Shown: piece by piece, positions 32,711 through 41,384 of the stretch | Position numbering within the stretch: the first letter of the stretch is position 1 | Layout: each line of letters begins with the position of its first letter | Assembly: GCA_039809865.1 (NCBI GenBank) | Contig: JBDHVW010000020.1 | Location: 35,833 to 99,832 of the forward strand | DNA length: 64,000 nucleotides | DNA from: QWHO01 sp039809865 | GTDB taxonomy: Bacteria; Vulcanimicrobiota; Xenobia; Xenobiales; QWHO01 | Direction of reading: 5' to 3' | Made by a program: the position numbers and the translations under genes | The notes under the pieces: model-generated | The model's database searches: none | What the model saw: the letters and a program-made list of their open reading frames with translations, nothing else | Told to the model about the DNA's origin: nothing

Positions 32711-33056
32711 CGCTGTTGAACAGAGGGTGATTCTCCCTCTGGTGGTAGTGCCCCCGGCAAAAGAACGTGTATTTCTGCCCGTAAACTTGATAGGTGGTCG
32801 TGTAGGTCTCTTTCCTGGCCACCGGGCAGGGCGGCAGTTTGTCCAGGTAGCGCGGGATCAGCTGGTCGAGGCGCTCGGGCGGGCGGTGGTTCTCGCCGCG
32901 GTACATCTCGATGGCGCTCAGGATGGTGCGCATGCTGGTCCGGCAGCTCTTGTCGGCGGTCGCCGCGGTCTGCTTTTGGGAGCTGCGCCAGAACAGGAAA
33001 CCCACCGCGCCGATCAGGATCATCCCCAGGGCCACCAGGAGCGGGGCCCGATTCAC
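32694..33056 (-). CDS. Single-helix protein with pseudopilin-like domain
   Basis: 120 residues. One N-terminal helix (ALGMILIGAVGFLFWRSS) is followed by a helix CRTSMRTILSAIEMYRGENH, then PPERLDQLIPRYLDKLPPCP and a strand TTYQVYGQKYTFFCRGHYH. The order and Cys spacing are the same as in the C-terminal domain of the protein at 14940-15518. There is no prepilin peptidase motif (G/FxxxE). It overlaps the downstream U32 gene by four bases (ATGA), so the two are made together. Confidence 0.65.
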   Translation of the reverse strand: MNRAPLLVALGMILIGAVGFLFWRSSQKQTAATADKSCRTSMRTILSAIEMYRGENHRPPERLDQLIPRYLDKLPPCPVARKETYTTTYQVYGQKYTFFCRGHYHQRENHPLFNSVKGWD

Positions 33057-35560
33057 CGCAGGACCTGCATCGTGCCGCGGGTCACCCCGAATTGCTCGTG
33101 GGTGCCCACGCGGCGCAGCACCTCGGGCGGTGTCAGCTCCCCCGCGAGCAGTCCGCGGTAAGCCTGCAGCACGCGCAGTGTCTCCTGGCGCGTCTCTCGC
33201 ACGAACTCGAGGCGCAGCTCGGCCACCGCCGCCAGCTTCGGCACGAGCCCCGCGGCGCTCTGGGCGGCCGCGTTGAAGACGGTGTTGCGGCAGCCCACGT
33301 CCACGACCACCGGGTGGGCCTTGCCGTGCTGGTCCTTCAGGGCCACCGCGTGCTCCTCGCAGGGACGCCCGCAGGTGCGATAGTCGCGGCCGTCGCTGAG
33401 CAGGTTCGAATAGACGCAGTGCTCGGTGTGGAACGTGGGAATGTGCTGATGCACCACCACGGCCAGCCTGGACGGCGGGACCACTTCCAGCAGCGCGTCC
33501 AGCTGTTGCTCGTCCAGGTCGTGGGCCACCGTGACGCGGTCCAGGCCCAGGCGCAGCAGGTGGAAGGCGGTCAGCGCGTTGGTGACGTTCAGGGAGAAAT
33601 CTCCCACCAGCTCGGGGGGACGCTCCTCATAGGCGTGCATCACGCCCGCCCAGTGGCGCACCAGCAGCATATCGGGCTTAAGGGCGCGGATCCGCTTGTC
33701 GTAGACTTCCTCGCCGGGTTTCTGCACGCGCACGGTGGCGATGCCCACCTTGAGGCCCGCGGCGCGAGCCCGGCGCACGGCCTCGCCCAGGCCGACCAGC
33801 TCCATCCAGTCCAGGATGACCTCCTGGCAGCCCGCCTCGATGACGGCCTCGAGCTGCTCGGGGGTGCGGCAGAGAGGAGTCAGCCTCTGTCTCTGGGGCG
33901 GGGCCTCGACGCGCAGGCTCTCCATGAGGGTTGGCCAGGTTTCCCCGGTGGCGGTTTGGCGCGCGGGTGTTTGCTCGAGTTTCAGGCAGAGCTCGCGACG
34001 CAGGGCTTTCACGGCGGACAGGGGGAGGAACAGGCCCTGGGCGAGCTGCTCCAGGTCCAGGGAGCGGAGGTGGAACGGCGTGCCACCCAGCTCGGCGAGC
34101 TTCTCGGGCAGGACGTCCTCGAGCCCTTTGCTGGACGCCGGCTGGAGAAGCTCCTGGGAGGTGACGCTGACCTTGCGCGCTTTGAGAGTGAGCGGGGTGC
34201 CGTTCGCACCGCTGGCCACGATATCCAGGCCGCTGCGGCCCGCCGTGGGGCGCGTGCCCTTGCGGCCCAGCGTGGGGTCGCTCGTGACCCAGACGCGGGC
34301 ATTCTTGCCGACTTTGCTCAGGTCGGGGCCCGGCTTGCCGAAGCCCAACCAGAGGCCACCGGGAGTTTTGTCCACGTGGAAGATGGGGCCGCCCTGCTCG
34401 TGCTCCTGCGGCTTGCCCTCGTCGAACAGCACACCCATTCCGGGCCTGACCTCGAGCGGCGCGGGGGCCGGTCCCGTGGCGGCTTCGGTGGCGCCGCCCA
34501 GAGCGGGCAGAGGAGAAGAGACCTCGCCCTTCCCGGGCTTGCTCGCCGGCTTCTCGGGTTGGATGAGCACCCGGTCGGACTGGATTTGCAGGACGCGACC
34601 CAGGTAGATCCCGCGGTGGCGAGGGAACCTGCCTTCCACGAGCGATTGGTGATCGCTGCCCGCCAGGAAGCCGTCGGAGAGGCCGCGCGAGTAGGCCAGG
34701 GTGAGGTCGCGGACGTCTTCTCGCAGCTGCTGCTCGTCTCGTGCTTCAGGGCCTCTGGTCACGGCATCGACCCAGCGCCGCATCCCCTCGACGGCCGTGC
34801 GCACGTAGGTGGGACCTTTCTGGCGGCCCTCGATCTTGAGCGTGTGAACGCCGATGTCGAGCAGATCGGGCACCGCCCGGTAGCCCGCCAGGTCCTTGGG
34901 GCTGAGCAAATAGGCCACGTCGTCGTCGAGAGGTCGGGTCTCCCCGTCGACCACCAGCTCGTAGGGCAGCCGGCAGGCCTGGGCGCACTGCCCGCGGTTG
35001 GCGCTTCGCCCGCCCCAGGCTTCGCTCGACAGGCACTGTCCGCTCCAGCTGACGCAGAGGGCGCCCAGGATGAAGACCTCCAGCTCGAGGTCGGTCTCGG
35101 TCTTCAGTCGGCGGATCTCTTTGACGGACAGCTCTCTCGGCACGACCACGCGCGTGATCTGGAGGGTTTCGGCAAAGCGCGCCCCCTCGCCGCTCGAGAT
35201 GGTCATCTGCGTGCTGGCGTGCAGCTCGAGGTCGGGGCAGATGGCCTTGGCCAGCATCGCCACGGCGGGATCTTGCACGATGAGGGCGTCGATGCCCGCT
35301 TGGGCGACCTCTCGCAAGACGCGGTCGAGCGCGGGCAGCTCGCTCTGGAAGATGAGCGTGTTCATCGTCAGATAGGCGCGCGCGCCTCTCTCGTGGATGC
35401 TGTCGACGATGGCTTTGAGGTTGGCCAGCGAAAAGTTCTCGGCCCGGGCGCGGGCGTTGAAGCCCTCGTCCAGGCCGAAGTAGACCGCGTCAGCCCCGGC
35501 CGCGAGCGCGGCCTCGAGCGACGCGTGATCGCCCGCGGGGGCGAGAACTTCCAGGCTCAT
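33053..35560 (-). CDS. U32 family protein (RlhA/YegQ-like, with DUF3656)
   Basis: 835 residues. The N-terminal U32 domain opens MSLEVLAPAGDHASLEAALA and contains YFGLDEGFNARARAENFS, with the family signature SGQCLSSEAWGGRSANRGQC and QACRLPYEL (the Cys-rich cluster-binding segment). A DUF3656-like insertion (about 380-600) is followed by a second (beta/alpha) segment ending in RDYRTCGRPCEEHAV and FNAAAQSA. U32 proteins such as RlhA and TrhP hydroxylate C2501 of 23S rRNA or modify tRNA rather than act as peptidases (established for E. coli). The exact substrate here is not determined. Confidence 0.85.
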   Translation of the reverse strand: MSLEVLAPAGDHASLEAALAAGADAVYFGLDEGFNARARAENFSLANLKAIVDSIHERGARAYLTMNTLIFQSELPALDRVLREVAQAGIDALIVQDPAVAMLAKAICPDLELHASTQMTISSGEGARFAETLQITRVVVPRELSVKEIRRLKTETDLELEVFILGALCVSWSGQCLSSEAWGGRSANRGQCAQACRLPYELVVDGETRPLDDDVAYLLSPKDLAGYRAVPDLLDIGVHTLKIEGRQKGPTYVRTAVEGMRRWVDAVTRGPEARDEQQLREDVRDLTLAYSRGLSDGFLAGSDHQSLVEGRFPRHRGIYLGRVLQIQSDRVLIQPEKPASKPGKGEVSSPLPALGGATEAATGPAPAPLEVRPGMGVLFDEGKPQEHEQGGPIFHVDKTPGGLWLGFGKPGPDLSKVGKNARVWVTSDPTLGRKGTRPTAGRSGLDIVASGANGTPLTLKARKVSVTSQELLQPASSKGLEDVLPEKLAELGGTPFHLRSLDLEQLAQGLFLPLSAVKALRRELCLKLEQTPARQTATGETWPTLMESLRVEAPPQRQRLTPLCRTPEQLEAVIEAGCQEVILDWMELVGLGEAVRRARAAGLKVGIATVRVQKPGEEVYDKRIRALKPDMLLVRHWAGVMHAYEERPPELVGDFSLNVTNALTAFHLLRLGLDRVTVAHDLDEQQLDALLEVVPPSRLAVVVHQHIPTFHTEHCVYSNLLSDGRDYRTCGRPCEEHAVALKDQHGKAHPVVVDVGCRNTVFNAAAQSAAGLVPKLAAVAELRLEFVRETRQETLRVLQAYRGLLAGELTPPEVLRRVGTHEQFGVTRGTMQVLR

Positions 35561-35833
35561 TCCAGGTTATCGATTCTGTGCGGGGAGGCGGATGCCTCGT
35601 TGGTTGATGACTGGTAAAGGAGAGGTGGAGAGTTCGAGCTGAGGTCTGTGCTCTGGAGAGATGGAGAAATTTCAAAAAATGGCTCCGCCTCCAATGAAAC
35701 TCACTTCGTTGCAGGCGGAGCCACAATAAAATCCACAACCAAGCTCGATTTCGCCCGCTAACCTTTCCAGGCATGGGTCTCAGGGGTGTTCTCCAATCAT
35801 GGCCTGCGGACGTGCTTTCCTTTTTTACACATC
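35561..35833. other. Non-coding gap between the YbjN and U32 genes
   Basis: 273 bases. It contains the strong minus-strand terminator at 35674-35723 and must also hold the promoter of the U32 gene. A minus-strand GATAAC lies five bases before the U32 ATG, with no clear ribosome site. No reading frame of credible composition was found. Confidence 0.6.
35674..35723 (-). terminator. Long intrinsic terminator
   Basis: Read on the minus strand: an 11-bp stem (TGGCTCCGCCT with AGGCGGAGCCA), one mismatch, a further 7-bp stem (CAACGAA with TTCATTG, one wobble), a 6-base loop, then TTTTTTG. It ends the YbjN gene transcript and insulates the U32 gene. Confidence 0.9.
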
Positions 35834-36289
35834 CTATGCGGGAGTCTTGGCCACCCGGTCGATCGCCCGCTGGCCACCCCAGCGCGCCACGATCTCGTCG
35901 TCGTACTCGTCGGCCACGAGCACCACGCTCAGCACGGACGACTTCAGCTCGGGCTGGTCGCAGGTGCTGCCCAGGATGGTGTGCTCGAAGAAGATGTCCC
36001 CGTCCTCGTCGATGCCGAACGCGCCGAAGCTCATGCGGTCGTTCTCGCGCAGGAGGTAGTGCAGCAGCTCGGGCTTGAGCTCGGCGCCGGTGACCACATA
36101 GGCGCGGGTCGAGATGACCGCCTCGTTGTCGCGCCAGGGATAGACCATCGTCTGGGCCAGAGCCGACCCCACCCACACGCCGAACGACGGCGCGTCGTCG
36201 CGCTGACCGGCGAAGGAACCGAACAGCTCCTTCATCCAGGGCGTGATCTTCTCGTAGGTTTCCTTCTGGGACGGCGATTCAAACTGCAT
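35834..36289 (-). CDS. YbjN/type-III-chaperone-like protein
   Basis: 151 residues with GATGGAG upstream. The single-domain fold is seen as FGVWVGSALAQTMVYPWRDN, EAVISTRAYVVTGAELKPEL, LRENDRMSFGAFGIDEDGDI and FFEHTILGSTCDQPELKSSV. These segments closely match cyanobacterial YbjN proteins, annotated as CesT/YopN-like peptide-binding chaperones. They are cytosolic and bind partner proteins. No secretion apparatus is present in the window. It lies 60 bp downstream of the phosphatase gene on the same strand, with its own terminator. Confidence 0.8.
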   Translation of the reverse strand: MQFESPSQKETYEKITPWMKELFGSFAGQRDDAPSFGVWVGSALAQTMVYPWRDNEAVISTRAYVVTGAELKPELLHYLLRENDRMSFGAFGIDEDGDIFFEHTILGSTCDQPELKSSVLSVVLVADEYDDEIVARWGGQRAIDRVAKTPA

Positions 36290-36349
36290 GACGATACTCC
36301 ATCTCTATTCTGCAGAGGGATATATCGCCTTGCGGACGCCCTGTTCCTG

Positions 36350-37213
36350 CTAAAATTGACCCGCGTGGTAGAGGCGCTCGAAGTCGCGCACGAACTGCTC
36401 CTGCTTGAAGCTCGCGTCGTAGGAGTGAAGACGCTCCTGCTCGATGGCTTTGTCGGCGGTCCAGCCGTGGGTGATGCGCCAGCAGGCGATCATCGTGCCG
36501 GTGCGGCCGATGCCCGCCTTGCAGTGCACGAACAGAGGGCTCTGCGCGTCCGCCCTGTCGGCCAGCCGGATGAACTCGCGCAACTCGTCGAGGGTGGGCG
36601 TCTCGTAGTCCTCCACCTCGATGTTGTGGTGCTCGACGTTGGGCCAGCGGGGCCTGTCCCACTGGCAGAAGGGGCTGGCCTTGTCGCTGCCGCGCAAGTC
36701 CACCACCGTTTTGACGCCGCGGTCGCAGACCAGCCAGTCCATGCCCTCCTGGGTGGGCTGGCCGCCGCGCAGGATGCCCGGGGCGATCTGGCGGAAGTTC
36801 GGAATCTGGTCCACGCCGCAACGTACCGCTACCTCCTCGCGCGGAAAGTGGGCCGCCCCTTCGAAGGAGTTGTCCAGCGCGATCGTGCGCACTTTCTCCA
36901 GCGCCTTGCGCACCTCGGGCCGACTGCCCGGATGCGCCCCCAACGACTCGGCCGCGCCGCTCTCCAGCGCCTGGCGCAGCTCCCACAGCGAGGTGCGCAT
37001 CTCGTGCTTGACCGCCGACGAGTTCTGGGGATTCATCGAGTCGGAGAGCTTGCGCAGGCTGACGAGACGCTCCTCGGTCAGCGTATCCCAGGCCGGGAGG
37101 TCCTTCTGGATCTCGCGCTCGACGGCGTCCATCCGCTTGTCCATGGTCGCGCGCAACTCCGCGAAGGTGACCGGGCCTGACAACATGGCATGAGCTGAGA
37201 TCCTCACCCGCAT
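36350..37213 (-). CDS. Dual-specificity protein phosphatase
   Basis: 287 residues. The N-terminal 120 residues are helical (SGPVTFAELRATMDKRMDAV, ERLVSLRKLSDSMN), with a leader-like first stretch (MRVRISAHAM). The C-terminal phosphatase domain has PGILRGGQPTQEGMDWLV, the strand-loop VKTVVDLRGS, an acidic loop VEDYETPTLDEL and the P-loop FVHCKAGIGRTGTMIACW (Cys231, Arg237). It removes phosphate from Tyr or Ser/Thr of proteins, or from phosphoinositide-like substrates. It is preceded by a 33-codon frame whose stop overlaps its ribosome site. Confidence 0.88.
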   Translation of the reverse strand: MRVRISAHAMLSGPVTFAELRATMDKRMDAVEREIQKDLPAWDTLTEERLVSLRKLSDSMNPQNSSAVKHEMRTSLWELRQALESGAAESLGAHPGSRPEVRKALEKVRTIALDNSFEGAAHFPREEVAVRCGVDQIPNFRQIAPGILRGGQPTQEGMDWLVCDRGVKTVVDLRGSDKASPFCQWDRPRWPNVEHHNIEVEDYETPTLDELREFIRLADRADAQSPLFVHCKAGIGRTGTMIACWRITHGWTADKAIEQERLHSYDASFKQEQFVRDFERLYHAGQF

Positions 37214-37216
37214 ACC

Positions 37217-37318
37217 TTACCCCGGTCCGCTCACAGGAAACTGAAAACGGGTGACGTTGCGCTCCAGCGCGCCCAGCACGAAGAGGCGGTCCTGACCGGG
37301 AACTCGGAAGCTGTCCAT
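37217..37318 (-). CDS. Possible 33-residue leader peptide of the phosphatase gene
   Basis: ATG 37318 to TAA 37217-37219, three bases before the phosphatase ATG. The product includes SFRVPGQDRLFVLGALERNV. Its stop lies within the GGGGTAAGG that serves as the ribosome site of the phosphatase gene, so translation of the small frame could control that gene. No good ribosome site precedes the small frame itself. Confidence 0.3.
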   Translation of the reverse strand: MDSFRVPGQDRLFVLGALERNVTRFQFPVSGPG

Positions 37319-37365
37319 TTTCGTTGCCAGGGTTCGGAGGGTCGGGGTAGGAACCTGCGGGGTCT

Positions 37366-37830
37366 ATGCTGATCGGGCTGCTCTCGGATACCCACGGACA
37401 CTTCGACCCGGACTTGCCCGACGCGCTGGCCGAATGCGACGAGCTGTGGCACGCGGGGGACTTCGGACCGGGCGTGGCCGACCAGCTGGAGGCGCTGGGC
37501 AAGCCCCTGCGCGGGGTCTACGGGAACATCGACGACCAGGCCCTGCGGCGCCGCTTTCCGCGCGACCTGCGCTTCACGACGGGGGGGGTGCGCGTCTTCA
37601 TGACCCATATCCACGACGCGCGCGCCCGCAAGCTGCTGGCAGCCGATCCCCCCGACCTGTTCGTGTACGGGCATTCGCACCTCGTGGACGCGCGCCAGGG
37701 CAAGTGGCTGGCGATCAATCCCGGGGCGTGCGGGCGGCAGGGCATTCACCTGGTCAAGACACTCGTTTTGATGGAGCTCGCGGGGGGCAAGATCACGGGG
37801 CTGAAGGTGCGCGAGCTGGGTCCGCGTTGA
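37366..37830 (+). CDS. YfcE/MJ0936-type metallophosphoesterase
   Basis: 154 residues. The dimetal site motifs are in order: GLLSDTHGHFD, WHAGDFG, VYGNIDD (the GNxD/H), FMTHIHDA and FVYGHSHLVDARQG. This is the small phosphodiesterase family, whose members hydrolyse bis-pNPP or cyclic nucleotides in vitro. The physiological substrate is unknown. All metal ligands are present, and AINPGACG (the NPGS-like motif of the family) follows. No ribosome site is evident. The gene is transcribed away from the phosphatase gene. Confidence 0.9.
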   Translation: MLIGLLSDTHGHFDPDLPDALAECDELWHAGDFGPGVADQLEALGKPLRGVYGNIDDQALRRRFPRDLRFTTGGVRVFMTHIHDARARKLLAADPPDLFVYGHSHLVDARQGKWLAINPGACGRQGIHLVKTLVLMELAGGKITGLKVRELGPR

Positions 37831-37957
37831 GGCGGTCCGCCCAGCACGGTGCAAAAACTCTCGCCGCTCAAAGAAAGCTCTAAGCTGGCTCCAATCTGTC
37901 TCTAAGCCTCCGGACGTAGGCTGAGCTCAGGGAAACCAAACGACGGAGGAAATGACG

Positions 37958-38215
37958 ATGAAGAAGATGTTCGCTGCGGCCGGTCTCGCTCTGGCCTTGA
38001 TGATGACCCCCCTGACGGCGCAGGCCGCCACCCCCAGGCTCTCCAGCTCGCAGGCGCAGGCCGCGGCGCTGAAGGCCGAGCCCGGCACCGTGATGGGCAA
38101 GCCGGCTCTGAAGAACAACCGGTACAGCTTCACCATCAAGGGCAAGAGCGCCACGCACCTGGTGACGGTCGACGGGAACACCGGAAAGATCCTGTCGGAT
38201 AAAGCTCAGAAGTAG
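37958..38215 (+). CDS. Secreted PepSY-domain peptide
   Basis: 85 residues from ATG 37958, eight bases after GGAGG (an ATG at 37952 is too close). Signal peptide KKMFAAAGLALALMMTPLTA, cleaved after AQA. The mature part (LSSSQAQAAALKAEPGTVMG, RYSFTIKGKSATHLVTVDGN, TGKILSDKAQK) is a single PepSY unit. PepSY domains bind or inhibit peptidases or act in the periplasm in other ways. The gene is monocistronic and convergent with the MFS gene. Confidence 0.85.
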   Translation: MKKMFAAAGLALALMMTPLTAQAATPRLSSSQAQAAALKAEPGTVMGKPALKNNRYSFTIKGKSATHLVTVDGNTGKILSDKAQK

Positions 38216-38218
38216 TCA

Positions 38219-39391
38219 CTAGGCTTCGACGAAGTCCAGCTCGCGCGCGAAGGTCTCGCGCAAAGCCCACAGCGCGGACAACGACAGTAAGGTGCAGATG
38301 ACTCCCACCAGCGACGCGCTGCCGACGAGGCCCAGCGCGTCGCGCTGCGCTTTGAAGGCGAGCAAGATCAGCACGCTCGTCCCCCGCACCATGTTGGGCA
38401 CGCTGGTGGCCACCGTGGCCCGCAGGTTGGTGCCGAATTGCTCGGCGGCCACGGTCACGAAGACGGCCCAGTAGCCCGTGCCGATGCCAATGAAGAAGCA
38501 AAGCCAGTAAAACGATCCCAGACTCACCACGAGCCCGCTCAGATAGACGCCGTCCATCGCGAACAGGAAGAGCACGAACGCGGCCAGCGCCTTCTTGCGC
38601 GAGCCCAGAAGCTGCGAGAGCGACCCGCAAATGAGGTCGCCCACGGCGGCCCCCGCCGCGTAGTAGGCCAGCGCCGTGGCCGTCACCACGGCCGGATGCA
38701 CCCCGATGGCGCTCGTCAACTCCACCGCAAACCCGATGAGCACGGCCTGCGTGAACCAGACCGGCACGCCCAGCATCACGCAGCGCAGGTAGGTCATCAG
38801 GCGCGGGCCCACCAGCAGCGAAAGGTCCCCGCGGCGGGCCGACTGCTGTTCCCGGAACATGCCCGACTCGGGGGTGCCCACGCGCAGAAACAGCAGCGCC
38901 ACCCCGAGAGCCCCACCCAGGTAGTAGGCGTGACGCCAGTCCATTTCGGCCGTCACCACGCCGGCGGTCAACGTGCCCAGCAGACCGAACGAGGCCACCA
39001 GCATCGTGGCATAGCCGCGCAAGGCCGGGTCGACCCGCTCGGAGACCAGCGTGATGGCCGCTCCCAGCTCGCCCGCCATCCCGATCCCGGCCAGCACGCG
39101 CCAGAAGGCATACCATCCCAGCGAATGCACGGTCCCGTTGGCGAACGTCGCGATCGAGTAGAGCACGATCGATCCGAACAGCACGGTGCGCCGCCCGATG
39201 CGGTCGCCCAGAACCCCCCACAGGACCCCCCCGAGCAGCAATCCGGCCATCTGCCAGTTGAACAGCCAGACGCCCCACGACAGGACCTGCTCGTCGTTGA
39301 AGCCGAGACTGCGAAGGCTCGCCCCGCGCACGATGGCGAACAGGTTCAAGTCGAAGCTATCGACGAAGTAGCCCAGCGCCCCCACCAGCAC
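38219..39391 (-). CDS. MFS transporter, sugar/metabolite type
   Basis: 390 residues from GTG 39391, 20 bp after mdh. Twelve predicted helices with the MFS signatures GVLGDRIGRRTVLFGSIVLY (between helices 2 and 3), WRVLAGIGMAGELGAAITLV and ALRGYATMLV. A first-helix D-x-F-D (YFVDSFDLNLF) is typical of the SP/ACS-like members that import sugars or organic acids with protons. Placement after an SDR and malate dehydrogenase suggests an organic-acid or related substrate (inference). The start lacks a clear ribosome site, so coupling to mdh is likely. Confidence 0.88.
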   Translation of the reverse strand: MLVGALGYFVDSFDLNLFAIVRGASLRSLGFNDEQVLSWGVWLFNWQMAGLLLGGVLWGVLGDRIGRRTVLFGSIVLYSIATFANGTVHSLGWYAFWRVLAGIGMAGELGAAITLVSERVDPALRGYATMLVASFGLLGTLTAGVVTAEMDWRHAYYLGGALGVALLFLRVGTPESGMFREQQSARRGDLSLLVGPRLMTYLRCVMLGVPVWFTQAVLIGFAVELTSAIGVHPAVVTATALAYYAAGAAVGDLICGSLSQLLGSRKKALAAFVLFLFAMDGVYLSGLVVSLGSFYWLCFFIGIGTGYWAVFVTVAAEQFGTNLRATVATSVPNMVRGTSVLILLAFKAQRDALGLVGSASLVGVICTLLSLSALWALRETFARELDFVEA

Positions 39392-39411
39392 CGAGCGATC
39401 GAAGATGCGTC

Positions 39412-40395
39412 TTACGGGATCAGCCCCAACTCGCGCACGGTCTGGCGCTCTTCCTCGAGCTCCTTCTCGGTGGCCTTCAAACGGGCTTTGGTGAAGTCGT
39501 CCAGCTCCAGGCCCTCGACGACCTCGAAAGTGCCGCCCTTACAGATGACAGGGTAGCTGAACACCAGGCCCTTGGAGACACCGTAGCTGCCGTCGGAGGG
39601 GAAGGCCATGCTGACCCAGCCGTCCGAGCCCAGGGCCCAATCGCGCATGTGGTCGATGGCGGCGTTGGCGGCCGAGGCGGCGGACGAGAATCCGCGCGCC
39701 TCCAGCACCTCGGCGCCGCGCTTGGCGACCTTGGGAATGAAGAACTCCTCGATCCACTTCTGGTCGTTCACCGCGTGGGCGGCCACCTTGCCGTCCACCT
39801 CGGCGTGGAACAGGTTGGGATACTGCGTGGTGCTGTGATTGCCCCAGATGGCCATCTTCTTCACGTCGGTGACGTGCTTGCCCAGCTTCATGGCGATCTG
39901 TTTGACGGCGCGGTTGTGGTCCAGGCGGGTCATGGCGGTGAACTGGTGCGCATTGATCTTGGGTGCGTTGGAGTAGGCGATCAGGCAGTTGGTGTTGGCC
40001 GGGTTGCCCACCACCAGCACCTTCACGTTGGGGTTGGCGTGGGCCGAGATCGCCTCGCCCTGGGGCTTGTAGATACCGCCGTTGGCCTTGAGCAGGTCGG
40101 AGCGCTCCATGCCGGGTTTCCGCGGGATGCCGCCCACCAGGATGCAGTAGTCAGCGTCCTTGAACGCCACGTTGACGTCGTCGGTGGTCACCACGCCGTG
40201 CAGCAGTGGGAACGCGCAGTCATCCAGCTCCATCACCACGCCCTCGAGCGCCTTCAGCGCCGGGGTGATCTCGAGCAACTGCAGGATGACGGGCTGGTCG
40301 GGGCCCAGCATGGCGCCGCTGGCGATGCGGAAGAGGAGGGCGTAGCCGATCTGGCCGGCTGCCCCGGTAACGGTGACGCGGACGGGTGCTTTCAC
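39412..40395 (-). CDS. mdh: Malate dehydrogenase
   Basis: 327 residues from GTG 40395 with AAGGAG ten bases upstream. NAD-binding TGAAGQIGYALLFRIASG, substrate loop GGIPRKPGMERSDLL (Arg92, Arg98), AMTRLDHNRA (Asp159, Arg162), and the catalytic His187 in IWGNHSTTQYP. The sequence is of the cytosolic/chloroplast-like MDH class (family 2) rather than the LDH-like class. It interconverts malate and oxaloacetate in the TCA cycle. GTGA overlap with the SDR stop indicates coupling in an SDR-mdh-MFS operon. Confidence 0.95.
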   Translation of the reverse strand: MKAPVRVTVTGAAGQIGYALLFRIASGAMLGPDQPVILQLLEITPALKALEGVVMELDDCAFPLLHGVVTTDDVNVAFKDADYCILVGGIPRKPGMERSDLLKANGGIYKPQGEAISAHANPNVKVLVVGNPANTNCLIAYSNAPKINAHQFTAMTRLDHNRAVKQIAMKLGKHVTDVKKMAIWGNHSTTQYPNLFHAEVDGKVAAHAVNDQKWIEEFFIPKVAKRGAEVLEARGFSSAASAANAAIDHMRDWALGSDGWVSMAFPSDGSYGVSKGLVFSYPVICKGGTFEVVEGLELDDFTKARLKATEKELEEERQTVRELGLIP

Positions 40396-41297
40396 GATGA
40401 GGGACTCCTTGAAGGTTGAGGTTGGTCGAGGTTTGCACTCGGACCCTGGGTACCCTTCCTTCGAGCCAGCTGGTAGGCGCCGAACGCCAGCGGAAAGCCC
40501 AGCGCCAGGAGCTTCAGAGCGTCCTGCCAGCGGTCCGGCAGGTAGGGGATGGCCGCCAGCACCTGAGCCTTCTTGCCTGCCAGGTAGCGCGTGCGAGGGC
40601 GCGTGGCGGAGACAGCCTCGAAGACCGCGTCCGCGATGACCTCGGGCGGCGAGCCTGCTTTCTCCTCGGCAAGGCCGCGGGCGATGAACGACTTGAAAGC
40701 CGTGCCATAGAGCTCGAGAGCCTGGCCCGAAAGCTTGTCCCGAGCCTCGTCGGCGAACTTGTCCACGGCCGGCGTGGACACGCTGGCGGGCTGGATCAAG
40801 ACCACATGGATCCCGTGCGGGTGAAGCTCGAGCCGCAGCGACTCGGTCAGCGACCGCACGGCCGCCTTGGAGGAGCACAGAGCCCCCCCGAACGGCAGAC
40901 TGAACCGGTCCCCGATGGACCCGATGTTCACCACCCGACCCTCGCCGGCGCGAATCAGGGGAAGAAAGGCCTGCGTGACCGCGATCAGACCGAAAACATT
41001 GACCGCAAAGACCCGCTCGATCTCGCTCAGCTCCTGGAACTCCAGCGGACCGCTGGAGCCGATGCCGGCGTTGTTGACCAGCGCGTGTAAGCCCTCGGTG
41101 CGCTCTTCGACAAACCGCACCGCTGCCCGGACCGAGTCGCGGTCGGTTACTTCGAGCAGAACGGGAGTTGCATCCAGGCCCGAGGCGTCGGGCAGTTTGC
41201 GGACCCCGGCAAACACGCGGTAACCGTGCTGGGCAAGCATTACAGCGGAGGCGCGTCCGATGCCCGAGGAGGCGCCCGTAATCAAGACATCCTTCAT
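40392..41297 (-). CDS. Short-chain dehydrogenase/reductase family protein, catalytic Tyr missing
   Basis: 301 residues from ATG 41297. Rossmann motifs TGASSGIGRA (8-17) and NNAGIG (75-80) are normal. The catalytic triad should be Ser127-Tyr140-Lys144 (S, 13 residues, YxxxK), but the segment reads GSIGDRFSLPFGGALCSSKA, with Leu140 in place of Tyr, while Ser127 and Lys144 remain. The C-terminus extends about 40 residues past the core with a hydrophobic stretch (LKLLALGFPLAFGAYQLARR), possibly a membrane anchor. It may not be a redox enzyme. First gene of the operon with mdh. Confidence 0.85.
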   Translation of the reverse strand: MKDVLITGASSGIGRASAVMLAQHGYRVFAGVRKLPDASGLDATPVLLEVTDRDSVRAAVRFVEERTEGLHALVNNAGIGSSGPLEFQELSEIERVFAVNVFGLIAVTQAFLPLIRAGEGRVVNIGSIGDRFSLPFGGALCSSKAAVRSLTESLRLELHPHGIHVVLIQPASVSTPAVDKFADEARDKLSGQALELYGTAFKSFIARGLAEEKAGSPPEVIADAVFEAVSATRPRTRYLAGKKAQVLAAIPYLPDRWQDALKLLALGFPLAFGAYQLARRKGTQGPSANLDQPQPSRSPSS

Positions 41298-41384
41298 GAT
41301 CCAGGGGCTTCGATCTCCGGTACGCCGGTCCTGGGGAACCCACTCCATCAGGAGCTAAGCTGGCGGTAAGGAGGAGAGAAACCT

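Noticed and set aside
35834..36289. Type III secretion chaperone as evidence for an injectisome
   Set aside because: YbjN/CesT-like folds are widespread in bacteria without T3SS. No injectisome gene is in the window.
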